DNA of 64,000 nucleotides, taken from contig NZ_AQXH01000008.1 in assembly GCF_000375465.1 (NCBI RefSeq), forward strand, positions 1 through 64,000, given 5' to 3'. The stretch comes from Balneola vulgaris DSM 17893 (lineage in GTDB: Bacteria; Bacteroidota; Rhodothermia; Balneolales; Balneolaceae). This document shows, piece by piece, positions 16,453 to 24,540 of this stretch (its first letter is position 1; every line of letters begins with the position of its first letter). The translations under genes and the position numbers were made by a program. The notes beneath the pieces were generated by a model, which was not told where the DNA came from, ran no database searches, and saw nothing but the letters and a program-made list of their open reading frames with translations.

Positions 16453-16633
16453 AATAAGTTGATTAGATACTATACAATAGTAACAAAGTGCGGGTGAAAA
16501 TTAAAATTAAAGCTGACTACGTGTCAACTTCTGGAATGTTAAGAATAATTCGGTGTTATGAATGTTATCTTATCCTTACTTTATAGCATTCGTTAAATGA
16601 GGAGAGTTCATCTCCCAAAAACAAAAATTTGAT

Positions 16634-17119
16634 ATGAGCAATACAAAGATCTTAATTGGTGGCCTTGTAATTACACTTGGTTTAGCGGCATTTTTATTTT
16701 GGCCTGGAAACGAACGCAACGCTACCCCATCGATTGATGAAAATAAAATTGAAGTAGTGATGTACAAGAATCCTGGCTGTGAGTGTTGTACGAAATGGGC
16801 AACGCGCATGAACATGGATCAGTACCAAGTAATTGAGAAGCCGATTCCAACCATGATGGCAAAGAAACAAGAAGTAGGCGTGCCTGCAAGATTTGAGTCG
16901 TGCCATACTGCAATGGTTGAAGGTTACTTTATTGAAGGACACGTGCCTATCGAAGATGTGAACCGCCTATTGAAAGAAAAGCCAGACGCACTAGGACTAA
17001 CCGTACCGGGTATGCCTATTGGTTCTCCAGGAATGGAAGTGCCAGGCCGTGAAGCCGATACCTATGATGTATACCTAGTTAAAAAAGACGGTAGCACTGA
17101 AGTTTATTCTTCTTACTAA
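16634..17119 (+). CDS. DUF411 metal-binding protein, membrane-anchored
   Basis: The 161 residues begin with a transmembrane signal anchor (residues 5-23). The DUF411 domain follows with its conserved cysteines in YKNPGCECCTKWATRM, then ESCHTAMVEGYFIEGHVP and the glycine-rich GLTVPGMPIGSPGMEVPGR. DUF411 proteins bind copper or other soft metals in the periplasm and usually sit in copper or silver resistance loci. Here it is about 1 kb from Sco and PCuAC genes, which supports a copper role. The hairpin at 17160-17184 is its terminator. Confidence 0.9.
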   Translation: MSNTKILIGGLVITLGLAAFLFWPGNERNATPSIDENKIEVVMYKNPGCECCTKWATRMNMDQYQVIEKPIPTMMAKKQEVGVPARFESCHTAMVEGYFIEGHVPIEDVNRLLKEKPDALGLTVPGMPIGSPGMEVPGREADTYDVYLVKKDGSTEVYSSY

Positions 17120-17132
17120 GATATTTAAAAAA

Positions 17133-17966
17133 TCACTTCGATTTCTTTACTCCTTTTCTAAAGGGCATGGATAACATGCCCTTTATTTTTTTGTCCTCAT
17201 CCGAATCAAACTCATCTAAGCCTAATTCTAAAGTGTGAAGGGGATTGTGTAAACGAAATGTGCGCATCAGTCGATCCCAAAAACTGAAGATGGTTCCATA
17301 ATTGGAATCGGTTTCTGGTTGCCATCTTGAATGATGCACCTTGTGAATGTGTGGGGTTACAATGAATGTGCGTAATGTTTTATCTAGCCATTCAGGTAAG
17401 GCGATATTGGCGTGGTGAAATTGGACTACCACAGCAACGAGCACACCATACACCAATAACTCCCAAAGTTGAAGCCCTAATAGTATGATGATAGGGATTC
17501 GAATGATGGAGGAGAGGATGATCTCGCCAAAGTGAAATCTAGTAGCCGTAGTTACATCCATTTTAGCATCGGCATGGTGAACACGATGAAACCTCCAGAA
17601 TAATGGAACCTCATGATTAATTCGGTGCCATAGGTACATCCAGAAGTCAAATATTAGCACGGCAACGATGATTCTGCCCCAATTAGGAAACCCATCCAAA
17701 GTGGATAGGTAATGCAATAACCCAAAGTTATTTTGCTCAGCCCAAGTAGCAGCCCACAACCAAAGGGCGGTAAATAAGACGGCGTTTATAATCCCATTGA
17801 TAGCACCTAAAGCAAGATTGGTCAGTGAATGTTGAGCACGTTCTTTGAATCCATTTGTAAAAAATTTTAAAAAAGGTTGGCCAGTCTCTATTAAGAATAA
17901 CAAGACGAGGCCGATAACAGCTACAGATACTTGGATGCGTTCAAGTTGTGATATTAGTTCTTGCAT
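17133..17966 (-). CDS. Fatty acid hydroxylase / sterol desaturase family membrane protein
   Basis: The 277 residues (start ATG at 17966; a TTG two codons earlier is also possible) have four or more transmembrane helices and the three His boxes of the di-iron family: HRINH with FHRVHHAD, HHANIALPEW, and HIHKVHHSRW. Such enzymes hydroxylate or desaturate lipids in the membrane using oxygen. The substrate is not predictable, and context (copper genes on both sides) gives no clear pathway. The 3' coding end contains the convergent terminator of the DUF411 gene. Confidence 0.88.
   Translation of the reverse strand: MQELISQLERIQVSVAVIGLVLLFLIETGQPFLKFFTNGFKERAQHSLTNLALGAINGIINAVLFTALWLWAATWAEQNNFGLLHYLSTLDGFPNWGRIIVAVLIFDFWMYLWHRINHEVPLFWRFHRVHHADAKMDVTTATRFHFGEIILSSIIRIPIIILLGLQLWELLVYGVLVAVVVQFHHANIALPEWLDKTLRTFIVTPHIHKVHHSRWQPETDSNYGTIFSFWDRLMRTFRLHNPLHTLELGLDEFDSDEDKKIKGMLSMPFRKGVKKSK
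17160..17192 (+). terminator. Terminator of the DUF411 gene, inside the convergent CDS
   Basis: A 10-bp perfect stem (aaagggcatg / catgcccttt) with loop gataa at 17160-17184 is followed by ATTTTTTT on the plus strand. It lies 41 bases past the DUF411 stop but within the last codons of the convergent hydroxylase gene. Confidence 0.88.
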
Positions 17967-18095
17967 GGTCAAGAGAGAGGTTTTTCGGGGTACTATACTT
18001 TACAAATGTATAGCACCATACCCAAGTATCTACTTTATTTTTTCGTAGTTATAAGCACTGAGCAATTAACCCGGCTCAATTCTTAAACAACCCAG

Positions 18096-18130
18096 AAATC
18101 CCTACCAGTGAAATGGCAGGGATTTTTTTT
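18096..18130 (+). terminator. Rightward terminator without an upstream rightward gene
   Basis: The stem aaatccct(a)cca / tgg(c)agggattt, loop gtgaaa, is followed by a T run on the plus strand. On the minus strand the hairpin is followed only by TTCTGGG. It sits between two leftward genes, and no plus-strand gene ends here, so it could end a small RNA or act weakly in the other direction for the PCuAC gene. Confidence 0.7.
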
Positions 18131-18137
18131 GTGGGCT

Positions 18138-18584
18138 TTAATTTCGAACAGGTAAAGTTCGTGTGATGGTTCCTGCGTGTTTTAACTCGAGCTGAATTTG
18201 AACACTGTCGTGAGTGGTTAAATTCTGCTTCAGGTTGATAAGCATCATATGAATGCCCCCCGCTTGCATCTCTAGAGTTTCATTGGGCTTTAATGAGATT
18301 TCATCCAAAGCTCTCATTCCAGATAAACCGTCTTCTGTTGAGTAAGATTCATGTATCTCAATGGATTCGGCTATCGGTGAAGATACATTTAGCAGAGTAT
18401 CGGCAATATTCAATGTATTCGTGTAATTCAGATAAGCACCCGACATCCTTTCTTTCGTGCCTGTACGCGCAAAATTCGTCGTTTCGGTGATGTCATCCTG
18501 CATGTTGACATGTTTGGTTTCATTTTGGCTACAACCCAAAATACTAGCAAGAATCAGAACGGAGAATAGATAGGAGTACTTCAT
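18138..18584 (-). CDS. PCu(A)C-type copper chaperone lipoprotein
   Basis: The 148-residue protein has a lipoprotein signal (ILASILGCSQ). The mature domain matches the periplasmic copper chaperone family: the ligand pattern H-x11-M-x21-H-x-M is complete, running from IHESYSTEDGLSGM to GGIHMM. Domain hallmarks SGAYLNYTN, a strand-loop-strand core and LKPNETLEM are also present. These proteins deliver Cu(I) to the CuA site of cytochrome oxidase together with Sco. The gene lies 3 bases after the Sco gene, in the same transcript, which strongly supports the role. Confidence 0.92.
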   Translation of the reverse strand: MKYSYLFSVLILASILGCSQNETKHVNMQDDITETTNFARTGTKERMSGAYLNYTNTLNIADTLLNVSSPIAESIEIHESYSTEDGLSGMRALDEISLKPNETLEMQAGGIHMMLINLKQNLTTHDSVQIQLELKHAGTITRTLPVRN

Positions 18585-18587
18585 GAT

Positions 18588-19163
18588 TTATCGTATGGAT
18601 TTATAATCATCGATGATATAATCTATAGGGGTCATACTACCGCCATATTCTAACACTACTCTTCCTTTAGGATCAATCACCATAATTTTATCAGAATGGC
18701 TTAGGAAGTAAACTTCTTCCCCTTTCCCATTAGTTGTGGTTAGCGAAACTTGCGTTCGAACACGAACACTATCAAGGAAGGTATTCATCGTTGTAGTGTC
18801 GGCGGTTAAGAAGTCGAAGTTATCCCCAAGATCAAAAGCGTTTTTGTACTCTTTTAAAACTTCGGGAGTATCCCTTTTAGGGTCGAAAGTAACTCCCAAA
18901 AACTGAACGTCTTCAGGAGCTCCTAACTGCTTTTGAATTTTTACCATGTTCTGTGTGATAAGAGGGCACACGTCTGGGCAATGAGTATAGATAAACCCCA
19001 TGATCACATATTTGCCTTCATATTCATCAGGAAACGTAATGGTTTCATTGTTTTGGTTAACCAGCTCAAAAGTGCGGTCGTTGAGGTCGTCAATAACCTT
19101 CACGTTTTTTGAACAAGCAATCCCAAGTAGTATGAAGGCAAGTATGAGTGTGTTTTTGAACAT
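18588..19163 (-). CDS. SCO1/SenC family protein
   Basis: This is a 191-residue lipoprotein (ILLGIACSKN) with a thioredoxin-like fold. The copper-binding Cys pair is in THCPDVCPL, and the distal His ligand is in FLSHSDKIMVI. GVTFDPKRDTPEVL and LTADTT are typical of the family. Sco proteins bind copper and help assemble the CuA centre of heme-copper oxidases. It is followed by the PCu(A)C gene and preceded by the Met/His-rich outer-membrane gene. No oxidase subunit gene is in the window. Confidence 0.95.
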   Translation of the reverse strand: MFKNTLILAFILLGIACSKNVKVIDDLNDRTFELVNQNNETITFPDEYEGKYVIMGFIYTHCPDVCPLITQNMVKIQKQLGAPEDVQFLGVTFDPKRDTPEVLKEYKNAFDLGDNFDFLTADTTTMNTFLDSVRVRTQVSLTTTNGKGEEVYFLSHSDKIMVIDPKGRVVLEYGGSMTPIDYIIDDYKSIR

Positions 19164-19196
19164 TTGTATAGCGGTATTGAAACCTAAATTATATTC

Positions 19197-20216
19197 TTAA
19201 TGAATGGTGTACTGTAAACCAACCGTAAAGATCCCATCCATCAGCATCTGTGGACCATCCACATATTGATACAATGGAAGATCGTAGTTAGCAGCTAGTC
19301 TTAAATCATGCAATGGACCTTCAGGACCTTGGATATTTAAACCCAATCCTAGATCAAGACGACTTTCTGCTTTTAACCTTGGATCTACAGTATGAACCAT
19401 GTCGTTAGCTAATGCCATATCATAACGATCGTCTTTACCCGAATAGTTCGAACGATTGGTGTATCGCAAGCTTAACTGAGGGCTAAACATATCGTTTAAC
19501 TTATAGCCTAACCAAGATACGGCTTTTAGTTCGTTACTGCGGCGGTAATCTTCTTGGTTGTCTTTTAGCCTTATGGTAGCGCCAATTTGTGCTCCAAATG
19601 ACATGTTAGGGTTTTGTGTGAGATAGGTTAATGCTGGCAAGAAATCAAAACTCCCACTACCTAACTGCATAGGATAAGGAAGTAGGGCATCTTGTTGCAT
19701 GGGGGTGTCGTCGCGTTCATCAAGTGAACCTGTTGGGAAGCTAAGCCCAAACTGCCAGTGCATTTTGGAATTACCACGGTCATAGAAATTATATAAGGTG
19801 GATATTTTCACATCGCCAATGCCATTTGAGGAAGTGCTAAATGCGCCGCCCATCGATGTTATATGATCCATTTCATTAGAAATGATAGGAAGCATACCCA
19901 TAAGTGTGAGGTCGTTGGATACCGCATACATTGCGCCAAACATATGCATAACCATAGGCATCTCGGTAGGTGCTACCATGTATTTGCCATTTGGGCGCAA
20001 TACTTCATCATTGCTGAGTTCATCGGTTCCGTCTCCGTTTCCTTTCATATTCATCACCATATAGCGATAGGAAAACATGATTTCACCTTGGGTATGTACA
20101 TGATCTCCCATCACAGTGATAGGTGCATGGCCATCCGGTCTACCCGCCGACCATTGTGCATTTACGATTGTAGTGCATAGTGATAGCGTTAGAACGCCAA
20201 TAAATAGATTCTTCAT
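19197..20216 (-). CDS. Met/His-rich outer-membrane protein of the copper cluster
   Basis: The 339 residues start with a signal peptide (MKNLFIGVLTLSLCTTIVNAQ). The N-terminal half is rich in Met and His: GDHVHTQGEIMFSYRYMVMNM, PTEMPMVMHMFGAMY and SNEMDHITSMGG. Amphipathic strands follow up to a C-terminal TVGLQYTIH, indicating an outer-membrane barrel related to transporter-annotated proteins of Bacteroidota. The Met/His content and the Sco and PCuAC genes directly downstream suggest copper binding or passage. This role is inference; the barrel prediction is by eye. Confidence 0.75.
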   Translation of the reverse strand: MKNLFIGVLTLSLCTTIVNAQWSAGRPDGHAPITVMGDHVHTQGEIMFSYRYMVMNMKGNGDGTDELSNDEVLRPNGKYMVAPTEMPMVMHMFGAMYAVSNDLTLMGMLPIISNEMDHITSMGGAFSTSSNGIGDVKISTLYNFYDRGNSKMHWQFGLSFPTGSLDERDDTPMQQDALLPYPMQLGSGSFDFLPALTYLTQNPNMSFGAQIGATIRLKDNQEDYRRSNELKAVSWLGYKLNDMFSPQLSLRYTNRSNYSGKDDRYDMALANDMVHTVDPRLKAESRLDLGLGLNIQGPEGPLHDLRLAANYDLPLYQYVDGPQMLMDGIFTVGLQYTIH

Positions 20217-20269
20217 TAGTATAAAAATTGATTAGTTAATACAGTTTTGTAAGTAAAAAAAGATGTGTA

Positions 20270-20683
20270 TTAACTATGCTGAGGAGGAGGGGAAGGCACT
20301 TCGAGATAAATGTTTCGAATAGAAATTTGCTTCGGCTTTTGGTAGGATATTTCCTCACTAGAAGAATAGTCCATCATACTAAGTGGCACTAACAGTGCAT
20401 AGATAGATGAGTAGTTACCAAAATTGGAGCTTCTATTTCCTGTATGGTCACTGCCATGATGATCGTCATGTTGTTGAATTTGCTTTCGCAGATAGCAAAA
20501 ACCATCACAATCGTTATGGTCTGGACTGTCTTTATATTCACATAACTCACTTATGATAAAGCTGTAGTTCGCTTTATAGCTAAGAAATGGAGTAGCTGCA
20601 TGAAATGCTGTAAGCAGCATCACCAAAATGAGAGTTATGGAGAGTATCCTTTGCACAGCTGAAAATAAGCATGTACCAACCAA
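20270..20683 (-). CDS. Small membrane-anchored Cys/His-rich protein, probably metal-related
   Basis: The 137 residues hold one N-terminal hydrophobic helix, then a Cys/His segment: CEYKDSPDHNDCDGFCYLRKQ and HDDHHGSDH. The CDGFCYLRKQ block resembles the C-N-G-K-C-x-L-K-K-Q motif of small proteins near metal-transport loci in Bacteroidota (recollection, not searched). The annotated start is TTG at 20683; a GTG at 20656 would give a more typical signal anchor (MQRILSITLILVMLL). It lies 53 bases upstream of the Met/His-rich gene, probably heading the copper operon. Confidence 0.65.
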   Translation of the reverse strand: MVGTCLFSAVQRILSITLILVMLLTAFHAATPFLSYKANYSFIISELCEYKDSPDHNDCDGFCYLRKQIQQHDDHHGSDHTGNRSSNFGNYSSIYALLVPLSMMDYSSSEEISYQKPKQISIRNIYLEVPSPPPQHS

Positions 20684-20717
20684 TTATGGGGATTGTAAGT
20701 ATCTTTTTACAATAGTT

Positions 20718-21176
20718 TTAAGAGATAAACCAAATGCCGAAGCTACTTATCATAGAGATAAGCATTAAAAAGTAAGCTTGCTTAACGGGTTTATCGGGTA
20801 GGAATTTGTAGAGCGGTTTTTCTGTAAATAGTCGAATTAGCTCTTCTTGTTTGGCTCTAGATGCTGCATCAAGCTCATCCGCAGGCTTTAAGAGAATCTC
20901 CAGATTTGAATCGATGCCATCAATCTTGTCGTTCAAGAAGTTGACAATGGTTTTTGGGGTGATTTTTGAAAGCCCACTTATGATTAAATAAGCTGGGATG
21001 CCCACCATCCAAATTGCAATAGCCACGATTGATTTATCGTAGGTGCTAAGTTCAAGGAATAAGCCCAAAAGCATACTCACAAGAGCAGCTAAACCCATGA
21101 TGCAAAGTGTAGCGCTAAGAATAAGTCTTAGCTTCCAATTATTAAGTCCCTCAGTAATTATTTTTGTACCGTTCAT
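20718..21176 (-). CDS. Hypothetical inner-membrane protein
   Basis: The 152 residues have two adjacent transmembrane helices (about 14-37 and 47-67), a soluble segment of about 60 residues (VNFLNDKIDGIDSNLEILL to RLFTEKPLYKFLPDKPVKQ), and a final helix (ISMISSFGIWFIS). No family is recognised. It lies 34 bases upstream of the Cys/His-rich gene and 35 bases downstream of the M14 peptidase gene, so it could belong to either transcript. Confidence 0.65.
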   Translation of the reverse strand: MNGTKIITEGLNNWKLRLILSATLCIMGLAALVSMLLGLFLELSTYDKSIVAIAIWMVGIPAYLIISGLSKITPKTIVNFLNDKIDGIDSNLEILLKPADELDAASRAKQEELIRLFTEKPLYKFLPDKPVKQAYFLMLISMISSFGIWFIS

Positions 21177-21211
21177 ATTCCAAGTCTAAAGAATTTCTAG
21201 AATCCAGAAAA

Positions 21212-22495
21212 TTAGTTTTCTGTAATATCGACCCCTTTCTCTCTTAACAATAATTGCATCAAACTTTTTGCTGCTGAAACAGCCATACTTTCAACTTGGT
21301 CATGGCTTAATTCATCATGTACTTCAAAGGTCACGGCATCAGCCCCAAAAGTTCTATAAATCCAATTTTTAGAAATGGGTGAGCTTGTATCAAACTCTTC
21401 AGAAACAAAAAGGATGTCCGGATTATCTTTTATTACCTCAACGGCCCAGCGCTGTGTTACATTATCAGGGCGCGTGACAACTTCTTCATTTATAGGATAG
21501 AAAATGTTTTCATTGGTTGAATGAAAGTCGATGCCATAATACACCTGCAGGGTTGAATCTTGAGTGGCGTGCAAAATTGCATCCGTAACCGCTTTTGTTT
21601 CTGGTTGATTGAAGTTAACCCAATCTCGGTTTAAGTCAACCCCCGCAGCATTGTGTCGCCAATGGCCATTCATAACCCCATCTGGGTTAATCAATGGGTA
21701 CGCTAATGTCACAAAATGATCTCTGAAAAGCTGTGTGAGTTCAGAATTATCGGTAGCTATGTATTTGATAAAATGTTCAGCCGTTAAATAACCAGCCACC
21801 TCAGGTGGATGCTGCCTACTTAAAATTATAAGCACCCCTTTAGGATGATTTAAGCTACTATTGGTGATGGTAAATTCATGTAGATCTCGGCCTTGTTTAC
21901 TTTGCCCAATTACACGTTGGCGTACATCGTTAGCTTCAGTTATTTGTGAAAACCAGTTGTCAAAATAATCGGAATCTGTCACTTTTTGTGCGCTCACTAA
22001 AGTGGCTTCTTCAGTCAAGTTTAATTCAAAAGTAAGGGAACCGGTAGCGCTGTCGTACTCAGCTTCTTCCATATCAATAGGCATTGGAGTACCGTTTTCA
22101 TCTGTGATTTTAGGAATGTATCGGTTTCTACTAGTTGGGTAGGCCAAACGCAATTGAACGGTTTGTGGTTGTTCAGACCAAATTTTAAAAGCAAACCAAG
22201 GGCTGTTGTTAATAGGAGCGTTTTCTGGCAGTATGTCTACTTGAAAGGCACCATCTGGAGACTGATAGAAATCGTTTACACGAGCTCCTTCAAATTCGTT
22301 TGAAATCCATACTTTTGGAGAACCAATACCGATAACCCTATTTTTTTGTGGATTAATTTCTCTATCTGTAGTATCTGTAACATTTGGGGGATCATAGGAG
22401 AAACCGGTGAATTCTTTCGTAGATTTACAGGCGCTAACCAAAAGTATTGAAAGAAAAGTGAGAATAAGAAACTTATGCATACAAATTTTGTTCAT
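21212..22495 (-). CDS. M14-family zinc carboxypeptidase lipoprotein
   Basis: The 427-residue lipoprotein (LLVSACKSTKEF) has an N-terminal strand-rich domain (about 30-180, like the M14 accessory domain) followed by the peptidase. The zinc ligands His and Glu are in RQHPPEVAGY, and the third ligand His in GIDFHSTNEN. The substrate-binding Asn-Arg is in AGVDLNRDW, and the catalytic Glu is probably in VTFEVHDELS. It probably trims peptides in the periplasm or at the outer membrane. It is divergent from the TamA-like gene (77 bases between likely starts). Confidence 0.9.
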   Translation of the reverse strand: MNKICMHKFLILTFLSILLVSACKSTKEFTGFSYDPPNVTDTTDREINPQKNRVIGIGSPKVWISNEFEGARVNDFYQSPDGAFQVDILPENAPINNSPWFAFKIWSEQPQTVQLRLAYPTSRNRYIPKITDENGTPMPIDMEEAEYDSATGSLTFELNLTEEATLVSAQKVTDSDYFDNWFSQITEANDVRQRVIGQSKQGRDLHEFTITNSSLNHPKGVLIILSRQHPPEVAGYLTAEHFIKYIATDNSELTQLFRDHFVTLAYPLINPDGVMNGHWRHNAAGVDLNRDWVNFNQPETKAVTDAILHATQDSTLQVYYGIDFHSTNENIFYPINEEVVTRPDNVTQRWAVEVIKDNPDILFVSEEFDTSSPISKNWIYRTFGADAVTFEVHDELSHDQVESMAVSAAKSLMQLLLREKGVDITEN

Positions 22496-22572
22496 CTAGT
22501 TAGATAATAAGATTGGTTTTTTTGAGGTTAATTTCTCATCTGATTTACGCATTCATTCTAAATAAACGTCGA

Positions 22573-24540
22573 TTGATCAAAGTATCCAAAATACTTATAA
22601 CATTGCTGTTGCCCGTACTTTTTGTAGTGGGGCTGTGGGAACCGGCATGGGCACAATCTGATGATAAGCCAGCTCGAATCTGGAAAGTAGAAATCGAGGG
22701 GAATAACCAGTACCAAGATATAGTCTTAAAAAAATACATTGCCAATGAAGCTCCGTCCATATGGAAGAAACTGACATTTTTTAATGAAAAAGGCTACTAC
22801 GTTTCTGAAACTGAAATCCGAAAAGATGAAATCAGGCTGGAGCGCTTTTACCAACGAAGAGGATTCCCAGATGTTGATGTAACGCATCGATTGGAGACCC
22901 TAAATAAAGAATGGAAAAAGAAGCTCGTGTTTATCGTTGCTGAAAAGGCTCCCATTCGCATCGACAACGTCGAGATTTTGCTTAATACCACCCCTGAGGA
23001 TAGCACTCGTATTGTGAATCATGATGAGTATGAAATTGCTATTAAAAAACTACCCTTCCGGAGCCGCGCTATCTATCAACCCGTTTTAACCCAAGATGTG
23101 CAAAGCAATATTTCTGAAATCCTACGGAATTTAGGATATGCTTATGCTTCAGCAGAAATTCAAGCGGAAGTAGATTCTACGGCTAAAATGGCAAATGTAG
23201 CGGTGCTCGCTTATCCCGGGCCTCGTGTTCGCTTCGACACAGTACTGGTTGAAGGGGAAACTTCGTTGCCCGCTAAATATATTCGAAGAGAGACGGCCAT
23301 TAATGAGAATGAGCTGTTTAGTGACGATCAAATGAGGCAAGCACAACGGGAATTGTTTAGCCATCATTTATTTCGTTTTGCGTTGATTTCAATTCCAGAT
23401 CAGCCCCAAGACAGCACTATGAATGTGTTAGTAAGAGTGAAAGAGCGACCATTGAGATCAGTGCAGATTACAGCTGGGGTTGGCAACTTTGACCGACTCG
23501 AAGACCCACTTGGATGGAATAACTTTCATAAACTATTTCGAACGCGCGCCAGTTGGACCTATCGAAATGTGAGAAATAAAGGCGAGCGTTTCACCACTAG
23601 TTTACGGTTTTCAGCATACGACAAGCGACTTGGGGCCGACTACCTGTTCCCTTATGTATACAACACCAAAAGTAGTATTACCATCGCTCCATTTGCGCAG
23701 CGTAGAGATGAACGAGCATACTCGATTTTAACGGCCGGTATTCGCAACAGCTTTGGTTATAACTATAGCCAAGAAGTGACGGGGACCTTTTCATACGATT
23801 ATACCATCAACCAAGAGTTTGATGTACGAAAAGATGAGTTTGGGATGCCCGAGCAAAGCCCCGATAGTGTGTTAAACTATAACATATCGTCGTTTAAGGT
23901 GAACGTGTATGCTTCTTACGGGAATCCTCAGCGTGGTGATGGGTTCACCGCTCAACCCTTTGTAGAGTTTTCTGGATTATTCAATGAAGCATCCTATTCC
24001 TTTCAAAAAGCCTCTTTAGAGTTGCGAGGGTATAAGAAATTAACGAACTCAACCGTAGGAGCGGCTCGAATTCAAGGTGGAGCTATTTACTTTTCAAAGC
24101 AGGATTCATTGCCTTCCGATATCCGATTCTATGCAGGGGGTTCAAGTGATGTGAGGGGCTGGAACCGGCAGGAATTAGGCCCCAAAGAAGTCGTGGAAGA
24201 TTCAACAGGGAGAGTTCGGATAATCCCTATTGGTGGGCGGGCTACAGCTAGTTTCAATGTTGAGCTACGACAAGAAGTAGATCGGTTTATAAAAGGATTG
24301 AGTATAGCCGGATTCCTAGATGGTGGGCAAGTATGGAGATCCATTAGCTCAATAGGATCACGGCCTATTCAGTATGGTGTAGGGGGCGGATTGAGGTACG
24401 ACTCCCCTATTGGTCCAATTCGAGTAGATATAGCCTATAAAGTAAATCCAACCGAACGAGATCTCGGGATTGTGCCTGGGCGAGAAGCAGGGAAATGGGC
24501 ACGATGGGGACTTCATCTTAGTATAGGGCAGGCATTTTAA
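22573..24540 (+). CDS. BamA/TamA-family outer-membrane assembly protein
   Basis: About 655 residues from a TTG at 22573, chosen because it gives a normal signal peptide (MIKVSKILITLLLPVLFVVG, ending AWAQ). The frame stays open to a TTG at 22513, and no ATG exists in this stretch. POTRA-type domains occupy roughly residues 30-300 (YVSETEIRKDEIRLERFYQR, DTVLVEGETSLPAKYIRRET). A C-terminal 16-strand barrel follows, with the surface-antigen motif FYAGGSSDVRGWNR and the end PIGPIRVDIAYKV. It is coupled by one base (TAATG) to tamB, so it is the likely TamA partner in outer-membrane protein or lipid transport. Confidence 0.93.
   Translation: MIKVSKILITLLLPVLFVVGLWEPAWAQSDDKPARIWKVEIEGNNQYQDIVLKKYIANEAPSIWKKLTFFNEKGYYVSETEIRKDEIRLERFYQRRGFPDVDVTHRLETLNKEWKKKLVFIVAEKAPIRIDNVEILLNTTPEDSTRIVNHDEYEIAIKKLPFRSRAIYQPVLTQDVQSNISEILRNLGYAYASAEIQAEVDSTAKMANVAVLAYPGPRVRFDTVLVEGETSLPAKYIRRETAINENELFSDDQMRQAQRELFSHHLFRFALISIPDQPQDSTMNVLVRVKERPLRSVQITAGVGNFDRLEDPLGWNNFHKLFRTRASWTYRNVRNKGERFTTSLRFSAYDKRLGADYLFPYVYNTKSSITIAPFAQRRDERAYSILTAGIRNSFGYNYSQEVTGTFSYDYTINQEFDVRKDEFGMPEQSPDSVLNYNISSFKVNVYASYGNPQRGDGFTAQPFVEFSGLFNEASYSFQKASLELRGYKKLTNSTVGAARIQGGAIYFSKQDSLPSDIRFYAGGSSDVRGWNRQELGPKEVVEDSTGRVRIIPIGGRATASFNVELRQEVDRFIKGLSIAGFLDGGQVWRSISSIGSRPIQYGVGGGLRYDSPIGPIRVDIAYKVNPTERDLGIVPGREAGKWARWGLHLSIGQAF

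Noticed and set aside
19863-20180. 105-codon His-rich plus frame opposite the copper-cluster barrel
   Set aside because: His content mirrors the antisense of Met (cat/atg) codons in the real gene.
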